8,705 bases of DNA from assembly GCA_018222665.1 (NCBI GenBank), contig JAAEZW010000061.1, forward strand, positions 1 to 8,705. Reading direction: 5' to 3'. Position numbers and translations under genes: made by a program. The DNA comes from Paracoccaceae bacterium (GTDB taxonomy: Bacteria; Pseudomonadota; Alphaproteobacteria; Rhodobacterales; Rhodobacteraceae). Below, in pieces: positions 1 through 7,094 of this stretch (its first letter is position 1; the number at the start of each line of letters is the position of its first letter). The notes beneath the pieces were generated by a model. The model worked only from the letters and a program-made list of their open reading frames with translations, was not told where the DNA came from and did no database searches.

Positions 1-284
1 CTTAACGCCGGAGCCCAAACTGCATAGCTGCGCAGGCTTGCCGCCCCTGCCCCAAGTGTTGCGACAAACAGCAATATCAACAGGGGTAAAATCGCGCTGT
101 CCTTAAACCCATAGTAACCCAAATATCCCAGAACGCAGATCAGGAGTAAGATGAACAGTCCAGGACCGATCCAATGTCCATGCGCAAAGGATGCCGCAAT
201 GCCAAAGGCAAAGGCCATGGGGGACCACAAAAACAGATTATTACGTTGCTGTTTGATTTCTGCGAAGAGATGAAACCACAACAT
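1..284 (-). CDS. comEC: ComEC/Rec2 family competence protein, N-terminal fragment (runs off the left edge)
   Basis: ComEC forms the inner-membrane channel that brings single-stranded DNA into the cytoplasm during transformation. In Rhodobacter capsulatus the homologue is also needed by recipients of gene transfer agent DNA (established knowledge). Reading the minus strand from an ATG at 284-282 gives 94 codons without a stop before the window ends. The protein opens with a short amphipathic stretch, then NNLFLWSPMAFAFGI at about residues 15-29. Hydrophobic segments follow near residues 20-36, 41-58 and 65-82, and then a GAGAASLRSY...APAL stretch. This layout (LFLW-P near the N-terminus, three membrane helices, then the ASLR...APAL turn into a soluble domain) is that of the N-terminal region of alphaproteobacterial ComEC. 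An in-frame TAG lies 24 bases upstream of the ATG, so the start is well bounded. An AAGGA sits about 11 bases before it. The gene is divergent from gltX. The conserved competence domain and metallo-beta-lactamase-like domain would lie outside the window. Confidence 0.8.
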   Translation of the reverse strand, partial: MLWFHLFAEIKQQRNNLFLWSPMAFAFGIAASFAHGHWIGPGLFILLLICVLGYLGYYGFKDSAILPLLILLFVATLGAGAASLRSYAVWAPAL

Positions 285-366
285 GTGATGGCTTGTCCTT
301 GGCTATGGCACCCGTTAGATAGGGCCCAAGCTATGTCTCAACTCTTACCAAAAGGTTACCGTCCTA
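285..366. promoter_or_regulatory. Divergent intergenic region between comEC and gltX, with a weak promoter candidate
   Basis: This 82-bp gap must hold the start signals of both divergent genes. For gltX, TTGTCC at 293-298 and TTAGAT at 315-320 are separated by 16 bases and loosely resemble a sigma-70 promoter. The match is partial (about 4/6 and 3/6). AAAAGG at 350-355 is a possible ribosome binding site for gltX, 11 bases before its ATG, which is longer than usual. On the minus strand I see no convincing -35/-10 pair for comEC. The promoter call is inference from spacing only. Confidence 0.25.
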
Positions 367-1776
367 ATGTCACAGGTCGTCACGCGTATTGCGCCCTCAC
401 CCACTGGATATATGCATATTGGAACGGCGCGAACCGCGCTGTTTAATTGGCTCTATGCACGTGGTCGGGGTGGTAAATTCCTCTTGCGGATCGAGGATAC
501 AGACCGCGAACGCTCAACCCCCGAAGCAACCGATGCCATTTTGCGCGGTATGGAGTGGTTGGGACTGGATTATGATGGTGAGGCTGTTTCTCAATTTGAA
601 CGTGCGGACCGCCATGCAGAGGTTGCGCATCATCTGCTAAACGAGGGTAAGGCGTATAAGTGTTTTTCCACTCAAGAGGAAATTCAAGAATTCCGTGACA
701 CCGCACGTGCCGAGGGGCGTTCCATCCTATTCCAAAGTCCTTGGCGTGACGCAGATCCCGATAAACATCCTGACGCCCCCTATGTGGTGCGCATCAAATC
801 ACCCGAAACAGGCGTCACTGTCATTCATGATCAGGTCCAAGGCGATGTGACCATCAAAAACGATCAACTGGATGACATGGTTTTGTTACGTTCAGATGGG
901 ACACCTGTGTATATGTTGGCCGTTGTTGTAGATGATTATGATATGGGAATTACCCATGTGATCCGTGGGGATGACCACCTAAACAACGCAGCGCGTCAAA
1001 TGATGATCTATAACGCCATGGGTTGGGAATTGCCTGTATATGCGCATTTGCCGCTGATTTTGGGGGAAGACGGAAAAAAACTGTCGAAACGTCATGGCGC
1101 GACCTCTGTCGAGGATTATCAAACAATGGGCTATCCCGCTGCGGGGATGCGCAATTATTTGGCGCGCTTGGGGTGGAGCCATGGTGATGATGAATTTTTC
1201 AGCGATGAACAGGCCAAAGAATGGTTTGATTTCGGTGGAATTAACAAATCAGCCGCGCGTTTTGATTTTAAAAAACTTCAGAACCTGTCGGGTCAACATA
1301 TTGCGGCGACTGATGATGCTGCGCTGCTGCAAGAGATTCTCGCATATCGTGAAAAATCTGACATTGCTCCTCTTTCGGATGAAGTGTCGGCGCGATTGGG
1401 ACGTGCACTTTATTGTGTGAAAGATCGCGCCAAGACATTTAGTGAACTTTCTGATAAAGCTCGCTTTATTTTGATTCAGCGCCCCTTGGAAATTGAAGAA
1501 AAAGCGCAGAAACAATTGAATTCGGTATCCTATAGTATACTAGAAACATTGACGCCGCAGCTGCACAATGTTACTTGGTCTCGAGAGGCGCTTGAGGCGC
1601 TTGTGAACCAAGTGGCCGAAGCGCATGAAGTGAGCTTTGGCAAGGTGGCTGGACCTCTTCGCGCTGCGTTGGCAGGACAATCTGTAACGCCAAGTGTAAT
1701 TGATATGATATTGGTATTGGGTCGCGATGAAAGCGTTGCGCGCCTGAACGACGCTAAGGCCCAGTGCCACGACTGA
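367..1776 (+). CDS. gltX: Glutamyl-tRNA synthetase (class I aminoacyl-tRNA synthetase)
   Basis: This cytoplasmic enzyme activates glutamate with ATP and loads it onto tRNA-Glu. Most alphaproteobacteria lack glutaminyl-tRNA synthetase, so one GltX usually also misloads tRNA-Gln for later amidation by GatCAB (family knowledge, not shown here). The 469-aa length is normal. The ATP-site HIGH motif is at residues 17-20 ([14 protein letters not shown], residues 9-22), followed by the [11 protein letters not shown] tract near 40-50. The KMSKS-type loop is KLSKR at 238-242. The region that carries a zinc-binding cysteine/histidine cluster in E. coli GltX has only a single cysteine (C99), so this is probably the zinc-less form. 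The anticodon-binding helical domain fills the C-terminal third. The ATG at 367 gives the expected [14 protein letters not shown] start. Alphaproteobacteria often carry two GltX paralogues, and the sequence alone does not tell which this is. gltA follows 89 bases downstream on the same strand, so co-transcription is possible. Confidence 0.95.
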   Translation: MSQVVTRIAPSPTGYMHIGTARTALFNWLYARGRGGKFLLRIEDTDRERSTPEATDAILRGMEWLGLDYDGEAVSQFERADRHAEVAHHLLNEGKAYKCFSTQEEIQEFRDTARAEGRSILFQSPWRDADPDKHPDAPYVVRIKSPETGVTVIHDQVQGDVTIKNDQLDDMVLLRSDGTPVYMLAVVVDDYDMGITHVIRGDDHLNNAARQMMIYNAMGWELPVYAHLPLILGEDGKKLSKRHGATSVEDYQTMGYPAAGMRNYLARLGWSHGDDEFFSDEQAKEWFDFGGINKSAARFDFKKLQNLSGQHIAATDDAALLQEILAYREKSDIAPLSDEVSARLGRALYCVKDRAKTFSELSDKARFILIQRPLEIEEKAQKQLNSVSYSILETLTPQLHNVTWSREALEALVNQVAEAHEVSFGKVAGPLRAALAGQSVTPSVIDMILVLGRDESVARLNDAKAQCHD

Positions 1777-1822
1777 AGTTAGCAAACTCGCAGTCGTTCT
1801 AAACACTGAGCCTGACGAACCA

Positions 1823-1846
1823 GCGCCCTTTACGATTTATGGGCGC
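1823..1846 (+). other. GC-rich inverted repeat in the gltA leader
   Basis: GCGCCC at 1823-1828 pairs with GGGCGC at 1841-1846 across a 12-base loop, ending eight bases before the gltA ribosome binding site. No T-run follows, so it is not an intrinsic terminator. As RNA it would put a short, strong hairpin in the gltA 5' leader, where it could affect mRNA stability or ribosome access. The role is inference, and a six-base stem can arise by chance. Confidence 0.25.
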
Positions 1847-1853
1847 CACAATG

Positions 1854-1860
1854 AAAGGGA
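1854..1860 (+). promoter_or_regulatory. Ribosome binding site that fixes the gltA start
   Basis: AAAGGGA lies five bases upstream of the ATG at 1866. Of the in-frame ATGs at 1839, 1851 and 1866, only the last has a purine-rich Shine-Dalgarno element at proper spacing. It also gives the usual MAEQ-type N-terminus of alphaproteobacterial citrate synthase. Confidence 0.7.
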
Positions 1861-1865
1861 AATAC

Positions 1866-3161
1866 ATGGCTGAACAAACCAGAAAGGCGACATTAAATAT
1901 AGACGGGAAATCGTTTGATTTGCCGATCCATTCGCCAACAGCTGGTCCGGATGTTTTGGACATTCGCAAGCTTTATGCAGAAGCAGGTGTATTCACCTAT
2001 GACCCTGGGTTCACTTCAACCGCCAGCTGTGACAGCACCATTACATACATCGATGGTGGCAAAGGCGAATTGTTGCACCGCGGGTATCCAATTGATCAAC
2101 TGGCCGAAAAATCCCATTATTTAGAGGTTTGCTATCTGCTTCTATACGGTGAATTACCAACAGCTGCGCAGTTAGAGGATTTTGAATCCCGCGTCACAAA
2201 CCACACAATGGTGCATGAACAAATGCATTATTTCTTCCGTGGGTTCCGCCGTGATGCACATCCAATGGCAACCCTGGTTGGTGTTGTTGGTGCCATGTCG
2301 GCGTTCTATCACGATTCAACAGATGTGAATGACGATTGGCAACGCGAGGTTGCGGCCATTCGTTTGATTGCCAAACTGCCAACGATTGCTGCGATGGCGT
2401 ACAAGTATTCAGTTGGTCAGCCATTTGTGTATCCACGCAATGATTTGGATTATGCGTCAAACTTTTTGCACATGTGTTTTTCGGTTCCTGCAGAAGAATA
2501 CCGTGTAAACCCAATTGTTGCGCGTGCAATGGACCGTATTTTCACGCTGCACGCAGATCATGAACAAAACGCATCGACATCAACTGTGCGCCTTGCCTCT
2601 TCTTCTGGTGCAAACCCATTTGCCTGTATCGCAGCGGGTATCGCATGTCTTTGGGGTCCTGCGCATGGTGGTGCAAACCAAGCCTGTTTGGAAATGTTGC
2701 GTGAGATCGGATCGGTTGATCGCATCCCTGAATTCATTGCCCGTGCCAAGGACAAAAGTGATCCGTTCCGTTTGATGGGCTTTGGCCACCGCGTTTATAA
2801 AAACACAGATCCCCGTGCGACTGTGCTGAAAAAATCAGCGGATGAGGTTTTGGAGCTGTTGGGAGTTGAAGATAACCCATTGCTACAAGTTGCCAAGGAA
2901 TTGGAACAGGTTGCATTGAACGATGAATACTTCATCTCAAAGAAACTGTTTCCGAATGTTGATTTCTATTCTGGCATCATCCTAGAGGCGATTGGTTTCC
3001 CAACATCTATGTTTACACCCATCTTTGCCCTATCACGCACGGTTGGTTGGATTTCACAGTGGAAAGAAATGATTGGCGATCCACAAATGAAAATCGGCCG
3101 TCCGCGTCAGTTGTATTTGGGCGAAACCACACGCGATTACGTGGATATCGAAAACCGCTAA
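1866..3161 (+). CDS. gltA: Citrate synthase, type II
   Basis: This enzyme condenses acetyl-CoA with oxaloacetate to citrate, the entry step of the TCA cycle, in the cytoplasm. The 431-aa length matches the proteobacterial (type II, usually hexameric) family. The N-terminal small beta domain covers about residues 1-50 and runs into [16 protein letters not shown]. The catalytic triad can be placed by motif: H267 in GPAHGGAN, H308 in the signature [13 protein letters not shown] (305-317), and D366 in [13 protein letters not shown]. The oxaloacetate-contacting [10 protein letters not shown] motif is at 229-238. I chose the ATG at 1866 over 1839 because of its ribosome binding site and N-terminal fit. 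The frame is intact with no unusual insertions. The gene is downstream of gltX and ends 23 bases before a hairpin terminator, so the terminator closes this transcription unit. Regulation cannot be read from the sequence beyond the small leader hairpin. Confidence 0.97.
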   Translation: MAEQTRKATLNIDGKSFDLPIHSPTAGPDVLDIRKLYAEAGVFTYDPGFTSTASCDSTITYIDGGKGELLHRGYPIDQLAEKSHYLEVCYLLLYGELPTAAQLEDFESRVTNHTMVHEQMHYFFRGFRRDAHPMATLVGVVGAMSAFYHDSTDVNDDWQREVAAIRLIAKLPTIAAMAYKYSVGQPFVYPRNDLDYASNFLHMCFSVPAEEYRVNPIVARAMDRIFTLHADHEQNASTSTVRLASSSGANPFACIAAGIACLWGPAHGGANQACLEMLREIGSVDRIPEFIARAKDKSDPFRLMGFGHRVYKNTDPRATVLKKSADEVLELLGVEDNPLLQVAKELEQVALNDEYFISKKLFPNVDFYSGIILEAIGFPTSMFTPIFALSRTVGWISQWKEMIGDPQMKIGRPRQLYLGETTRDYVDIENR

Positions 3162-3184
3162 GGGTATAAGATAATCGAAAAAGC

Positions 3185-3214
3185 AAAAGCGCTGAGTTTC
3201 CTCAGCGCTTTTTT
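3185..3214. terminator. Strong rho-independent terminator, probably bidirectional
   Basis: A perfect 12-base stem pairs AAAAGCGCTGAG (3185-3196) with CTCAGCGCTTTT (3201-3212) around a TTTC loop. Six Ts follow at 3209-3214, so it ends gltA transcription on the plus strand. Read on the minus strand the same hairpin is followed by CTTTTGCTTTTT, so it can also stop the convergent ccm/PaaG-like operon, whose last stop codon is 24 bases away. Confidence 0.93.
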
Positions 3215-3237
3215 ATTGTTAAGGTGAAATTTATGGA

Positions 3238-4014
3238 TCAGCGGCCTTCAAACTTTGGGGCGCGTTTATCCAAAAACGCCAAAACACCCTCTTTGAAATC
3301 ATATGTTTCCCCGCAGGCTTTCTGCAATTTCGCCTCAAGCGCTAATTGATCCCCCAGTGAATTATCCCAGCTTTGGCGTAATGCGGATTTGATGTGTCCA
3401 TAGGTCACTGTTGGTCCCGATGCCAAATGAGCGGCACGTGCGCGCCATGTGGTTTCAAATTGGTCGTCCTCAACCGCTTCCCAAATCATACCTGAATTTG
3501 CGGCATCTTCGGCCATGATCTTTTCTGCAAATAGGGATGCTCCCATCGCCTTTGCCATGCCCATTGCGCGTGGCAAAATATAACTACCTCCTGCATCGGG
3601 GATCAGGCCAATTTTTGAAAAGGCCTGCATCAGGTAACTGGACTTGGCGCCGATAACGACGTCCGCCGCAAGGGCAAGGTTTGCCCCTGCCCCAGCCGCT
3701 GGACCATTCAACGCGGTGATCGTAGGCACAGGACAATTGATTATCGCATGAAGCATCGGTTCATATTCGTCGCGTAGGGTACGTTCCAAATCCAAATTTG
3801 CCACGGATTGACGATCACCCAAATCCTGACCAGAACAAAACGCCTTACCTTCTCCTGTCAGGACAACAACACGGGCATCTTTGGCCGATTGTGTGACGGC
3901 TTGGGTAATTTCAGCGCGCATTTGTGTGTTGAGCGCGTTCATAACATGGGGACGGTTCAACGTTATAACGGCAATATCGTTCTTAAGTTCAAGTTTGATC
4001 GTATCATAATGCAT
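3238..4014 (-). CDS. Enoyl-CoA hydratase/isomerase family protein, PaaG-like
   Basis: This is a crotonase-superfamily enzyme acting on an acyl-CoA thioester. The 258-aa protein has the oxyanion-hole segments AFCSGQDL (58-65) and NGPAAGAGANLAL (103-115). It resembles E. coli PaaG, the 2-(1,2-epoxy-1,2-dihydrophenyl)acetyl-CoA isomerase of phenylacetate breakdown. Shared landmarks are AFSKIGLIPDAGG (131-143) with D140 at the PaaG catalytic aspartate position, GMIWEAVEDD (175-184) and a C-terminal EGVLAFLDKRAPKFEGR. The glutamate pair typical of true hydratases is not evident. No other paa gene is in the window, so the substrate is uncertain and a general enoyl-CoA isomerase/hydratase remains possible. 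I prefer the ATG at 4014, which gives the normal family length and MHYDTIKLEL start. A tandem duplication places a second in-frame ATG with the same upstream sequence at 4038 (266 aa). The gene lies 93 bases downstream of ccmH and may be the last gene of that operon. Confidence 0.87.
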   Translation of the reverse strand: MHYDTIKLELKNDIAVITLNRPHVMNALNTQMRAEITQAVTQSAKDARVVVLTGEGKAFCSGQDLGDRQSVANLDLERTLRDEYEPMLHAIINCPVPTITALNGPAAGAGANLALAADVVIGAKSSYLMQAFSKIGLIPDAGGSYILPRAMGMAKAMGASLFAEKIMAEDAANSGMIWEAVEDDQFETTWRARAAHLASGPTVTYGHIKSALRQSWDNSLGDQLALEAKLQKACGETYDFKEGVLAFLDKRAPKFEGR

Positions 4015-4056
4015 GGTGTGTCTCACATATTTATGCATGGTGTATCTCACATATTT
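4009..4056. repeat. 24-bp tandem duplication over the start of the PaaG-like gene
   Basis: Copies 4009-4032 and 4033-4056 are directly adjacent and differ at one base (G4020 versus A4044). Read on the minus strand, each copy contains GTGAGA, then a short AC-rich spacer, then ATGCAT. The duplication therefore copies a weak ribosome binding site together with its start codon. Because 24 is a multiple of three, both ATGs (4038 and 4014) are in the same frame and open the same protein. Confidence 0.9.
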
Positions 4057-4078
4057 TTTGTCGCCAATGGGACAAAAA
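4055..4078. promoter_or_regulatory. AT-flanked inverted repeat, candidate operator upstream of the PaaG-like gene
   Basis: TTTTTGTC (4055-4062) and GACAAAAA (4071-4078) form a perfect 8-base inverted repeat around an 8-base centre. It lies between the ccmH stop (4108) and the PaaG-like start. On the minus strand T-runs do not follow a GC-rich stem, so it does not look like a terminator. The arms and spacing suit a dimeric repressor site. A loose promoter (TTGTCC at 4075-4070, TATGTG at 4053-4048, 16 bases apart on the minus strand) would overlap it. The regulatory reading is inference. Confidence 0.35.
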
Positions 4079-4107
4079 TAATCGGGGCGTGCAAGCCAAA
4101 CCTTGCG

Positions 4108-4563
4108 TCAGTCACGATTAAGGATTTCGTTCAGGCGGTCCGCCTCATCCGTGCTCAGCTCGTCTTTCGTTGATGGATTTGCAGCGGATCGCCGCATCAT
4201 GTTCAAACCAATAAAAAATGCGAACAGCAATCCCAACGGCCCAGCAATCCACAGTACCAGATTGCTGCCCCCGAATTTGGGCTGCAACAATGCGAATTCA
4301 CCGTAGCGTTCGACAACGAAATCCAACACTTCTTCATCACTGTCACCTGCAACCAGGCGTTCACGCACCAAAAGGCGCAAATCACGCGCAAGGGCTGCAT
4401 CGCTGTCATCAATGCTTTCGTTTTGGCACACAAGGCAGCGCAACCCTTTGGAAAGTTCGCGCGCACGTTCCTCAAGCACGGGATCATCCAAAATTTCATC
4501 AGGTTGCACTCCATAGACAGGCATCGCCATAATCAATGACAAGATCAGAAGAATGCGTTTCAT
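4108..4563 (-). CDS. ccmH: Cytochrome c maturation protein CcmH (CycL/Ccl2 type)
   Basis: CcmH is a membrane-anchored periplasmic thioredoxin-like protein. It keeps the CXXCH cysteines of apocytochrome c reduced or binds them, and works with CcmF during haem attachment (System I). The 151-aa protein has a signal peptide at about residues 1-18 (MKRILLILSLIMAMPVYG). The diagnostic LRCLVCQNESI is at 41-51, with redox cysteines C43 and C46. A membrane anchor spans about 102-122, followed by a short basic and then acidic cytoplasmic tail. This is the short form, without the TPR extension found in E. coli CcmH; that part is CcmI in alphaproteobacteria and is not in this window. The start is the ATG at 4563, which overlaps the ccmF stop as ATGA, so translation is probably coupled. 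A longer frame from 4719 lacks a signal peptide and lies inside ccmF, so I rejected it. Confidence 0.95.
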   Translation of the reverse strand: MKRILLILSLIMAMPVYGVQPDEILDDPVLEERARELSKGLRCLVCQNESIDDSDAALARDLRLLVRERLVAGDSDEEVLDFVVERYGEFALLQPKFGGSNLVLWIAGPLGLLFAFFIGLNMMRRSAANPSTKDELSTDEADRLNEILNRD

Positions 4564-6527
4564 TCCGCGGGCACCCCGCCGATGGTGGTTTGTTTTCGCG
4601 CACCCGCCGCAACGCGGAACCGCCGATCGGTGAGAGAGATCAATCCACCAAGCGCCATCAATGCGGATCCCAACCAAATCCAATTTGCCATGGGTTTGAT
4701 ATAGGTGCGCACGGCCCATCCACCATCTGCCTGCGGATCACCGATCACCACATAGACATCGCGCATCATGTTATAATCGATGGCAGCCTCTGTCGTTGGC
4801 ATTTGCGCAACGGGATAGTTCCGCTTTTCCGGGTTCATCAGGGCCAGTTCCGTTCCGTTTTTCGCCAAACGGATATCGGCCATGGTCGTGAAATAATTTG
4901 GACCACGTTCCTGACGCACATCTTCAAGGGTGAATTCATAACCACCCAGTTCCCAAGTGTCGCCCACATTCACAACGCGAATATCCTCGGCCTGCCAGGC
5001 CATGATCCCTGCAATACCGGCCATGGTCATACCCAAACCGGAATGGGCGGTGAATTTCCCCCAATCTGCGCGTGGTAATCGCAACAGCCGGCTGAAATCA
5101 CGCGACTGTCCCAACCGCAGGATTAATTCCATCATGGCCCCTGATATCAACCATGCCCCCAGAAACATGCCAATGGGTCCATGCAGGCTTTGGCCCGTTT
5201 GCAGCGCCCAGACCAATCCCATAACAGCGATTGCAAAGATGAACGGGACGCGCATGGATTTGATGGCGCTGCCCAATCCACCCCGTTTCCACGGAACAAT
5301 CGCGCCAATTGGAAGGATCAAACCCAAAGCGATCATGAACGGTGTGAAGGCCAGATTGAAAAACGGTGCCCCGACCGACAATTTGCGATCAAAAAACAAT
5401 TCTGCAACCAGCGGCCAAATCGTACCAACAAAGACAACAAAGGAACTGACCGCCAATAGGATGTTGTTTATCACCAATGCGCTTTCGCGGCTGACGAATG
5501 AAAAGACGCCCTTGCTTTCTAATTCGGACGCACGCACCGAAAACAGGGTCAGCGCACCGCCCATGAAGACACCCAAAATGATTAGGATAAACACACCGCG
5601 ATCAGGATCATTGGCAAAGGCATGGACCGATGTCAAAACCCCTGAACGCACGATGAATGTACCCAGGATGGAATAGCCGAAGGCAAAGATGGCAAGGAGA
5701 ATTGTCCAGTTCTTTAGGCTTTCACGTTTTTCCACAACAATTGCGGAATGCAAGAGCGCTGCTGCGAAAAGCCATGGCATAAAGGATGCGTTTTCAACAG
5801 GATCCCAGAACCAGAACCCGCCCCAGCCCAATTCATAATAGGCCCACCAACTACCCAATGCTATCCCGATGGTCAGGAACACCCATGCCGCCAATGTCCA
5901 TGGACGCACCCAACGTCCCCATGCGGCATCAACACGTCCTTCGATCAAGGCCGCAACAGCAAAGGAAAACGCCATAGAAAGGCCCACATACCCCAAATAT
6001 AAAAATGGAGGGTGAAACGCCAAACCCGGGTCCTGCAACAAGGGGTTCAAGTCCTGACCGTCCAAGGGCACAGGTGCCACTCGTAGGAACGGGTTTGAGG
6101 TAAAGATACAAAATGCCAAAAACGACGCGCCTATCATCCCCTGAACCGCAATCACACGGGCGCGGAATGTGGGTGTCAGGTTTTGTCCAAACCATGCGGC
6201 ACAGGCCCCAAAGAGGGCAAGGATCAGAATCCAAAGTAGCAAAGATCCCTCGTGATTGCCCCAAACACCGCTGATTTTATAAATCATGGGTTTCAGCGAA
6301 TGCGAGTTCAGAACAACCAATTGAACGGAAAAATCCGATGACACAAAGGCATGGGTTAAGGCTCCAAAGGCTGCGAGCACCAGAACAAATTGCACCGTTG
6401 CTGCAGGCATGGCAAAGGCCATAAGCCCATGTCGATTAAGGGATGCGCCGATCAGTGGCAGACTGGATTGAAGCAGCGCCACCATAAAGGCAAGGATAAG
6501 TGCGAAGTGTCCAAACTCTGTAATCAT
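4560..6527 (-). CDS. ccmF: Cytochrome c haem lyase subunit CcmF (CycK/Ccl1)
   Basis: CcmF is the integral-membrane core of the System I haem lyase. It takes haem from CcmE and joins it to the reduced CXXCH cysteines of apocytochrome c on the periplasmic side. The 655-aa protein is rich in hydrophobic segments throughout and has the normal family length. The tryptophan-rich WWD domain is at about residues 227-252 (WWAYYELGWGGFWFWDPVEN). Histidines match those known in E. coli CcmF: H172 in FHPPFLYLG and H302 in LTSVHAF for the haem-handling periplasmic pair, and H260 in ALLH and H495 in TAHSGLG for the internal b-haem. A large periplasmic loop near the C-terminus precedes the last membrane helix. 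The ATG at 6527 gives a typical MITEFGHFALILAF start, although its ribosome binding site is poor. The stop overlaps the ccmH start by four bases. The holin gene ends 66 bases upstream. Confidence 0.97.
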   Translation of the reverse strand: MITEFGHFALILAFMVALLQSSLPLIGASLNRHGLMAFAMPAATVQFVLVLAAFGALTHAFVSSDFSVQLVVLNSHSLKPMIYKISGVWGNHEGSLLLWILILALFGACAAWFGQNLTPTFRARVIAVQGMIGASFLAFCIFTSNPFLRVAPVPLDGQDLNPLLQDPGLAFHPPFLYLGYVGLSMAFSFAVAALIEGRVDAAWGRWVRPWTLAAWVFLTIGIALGSWWAYYELGWGGFWFWDPVENASFMPWLFAAALLHSAIVVEKRESLKNWTILLAIFAFGYSILGTFIVRSGVLTSVHAFANDPDRGVFILIILGVFMGGALTLFSVRASELESKGVFSFVSRESALVINNILLAVSSFVVFVGTIWPLVAELFFDRKLSVGAPFFNLAFTPFMIALGLILPIGAIVPWKRGGLGSAIKSMRVPFIFAIAVMGLVWALQTGQSLHGPIGMFLGAWLISGAMMELILRLGQSRDFSRLLRLPRADWGKFTAHSGLGMTMAGIAGIMAWQAEDIRVVNVGDTWELGGYEFTLEDVRQERGPNYFTTMADIRLAKNGTELALMNPEKRNYPVAQMPTTEAAIDYNMMRDVYVVIGDPQADGGWAVRTYIKPMANWIWLGSALMALGGLISLTDRRFRVAAGARKQTTIGGVPAE

Positions 6528-6593
6528 AAACCCGACTATAGGGTGCTATGATCCCGCTTACCATGTCTAAATGAGGTGAATTTTGTCGCAACC

Positions 6594-7094
6594 TTACGTT
6601 CCGTTGCGCCATTCGGCTACGGTGGCATTTTCATGCCTCGCGCGGACGGGTTTTATCGCGTTTGTTTGAAGGGTTTGTTCAATGCTTTCGGCCTGTTTTT
6701 GCATGTCTTGGGCACGTATTTCAAAGCTTTTGCTTTGATGAAGCGCCCCAAAATAAAAGGAAACAATAGCGCCCAGTAACCACCACAAAGGTTCAAGCAT
6801 AAGCGACAGGCCCGCCATGCGATCGGCAAACCAAATGGGATCCACCGTCGCCGCGATAAAAAAGCCCGGCACTCCAAAGGCCAAGGCAGGCCTGGGCAGA
6901 CAATTCACCCCATCAATAAATCGGTCAAAACCAGAGCGCGAGCTGCGAAATTCAGTGGCGAATTGAGTTAATGCCGCCTGTTGTAAAACATGCGAACGGA
7001 TATCCGATTTTTCAGAATTCTTACGAAATACCCAAACGGTGGATTGAACACCACCCCCAAACACAAATCCCATCAGGTTTTCGATTAACCCCAT
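6594..7094 (-). CDS. GTA-type holin (three-TM holin family), frame intact
   Basis: Holins make lesions in the inner membrane that let an endolysin reach the cell wall. This family is linked to release of Rhodobacter-type gene transfer agents. The 166-aa product starts MGLIENLMGFVFGGG, as in GTA holins. A charged helical part (about 22-60) includes the family-typical QFATEFR and GFDRFIDGVN segments, followed by LPRPALAFG (66-74). Hydrophobic segments cover about 70-84 and 96-118. The second contains EPLWWLLGAIVSFYFGALHQ (101-120), which closely matches what I recall of this family. A polar tail of about 45 residues ends the protein. The ATG at 7094 has AAAGGA seven bases upstream and overlaps the final stop of the endolysin remnant (ATGGGGTTAA), the usual arrangement of a coupled lysis cassette. 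A longer frame from 7172 would only extend into the endolysin gene. The gene is intact although its partner is broken. Assignment rests on remembered family features, not a search. Confidence 0.85.
   Translation of the reverse strand: MGLIENLMGFVFGGGVQSTVWVFRKNSEKSDIRSHVLQQAALTQFATEFRSSRSGFDRFIDGVNCLPRPALAFGVPGFFIAATVDPIWFADRMAGLSLMLEPLWWLLGAIVSFYFGALHQSKSFEIRAQDMQKQAESIEQTLQTNAIKPVRARHENATVAEWRNGT

Noticed and set aside
1533..1542. Perfect palindrome TAGTATACTA inside gltX
   Set aside because: It lies in the coding region of an intact gene and is short and AT-rich; nothing links it to a site function.
1769..1797. Inverted repeat ACGACTG/CAGTCGT spanning the gltX stop codon
   Set aside because: The 7-base stem has a 15-base loop and no T-run after it, so it is not a credible terminator.
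1839..1865. Earlier in-frame ATGs for gltA at 1839 and 1851
   Set aside because: Neither has a ribosome binding site, and the ATG at 1866 has AAAGGGA at ideal spacing and the usual family N-terminus.
4563..4719. An N-terminal extension of the ccmH frame by 52 codons, starting at 4719
   Set aside because: The extension lies inside ccmF, has no signal-peptide character and would bury the clear signal peptide that begins at 4563. The ATGA overlap with ccmF supports the short form.
4536..5676. Long open frames on the plus strand opposite ccmF (180 and 239 codons)
   Set aside because: They lie antisense to well-conserved ccmF codons, have no recognisable domain, and their composition follows from reading the complement of a membrane protein.
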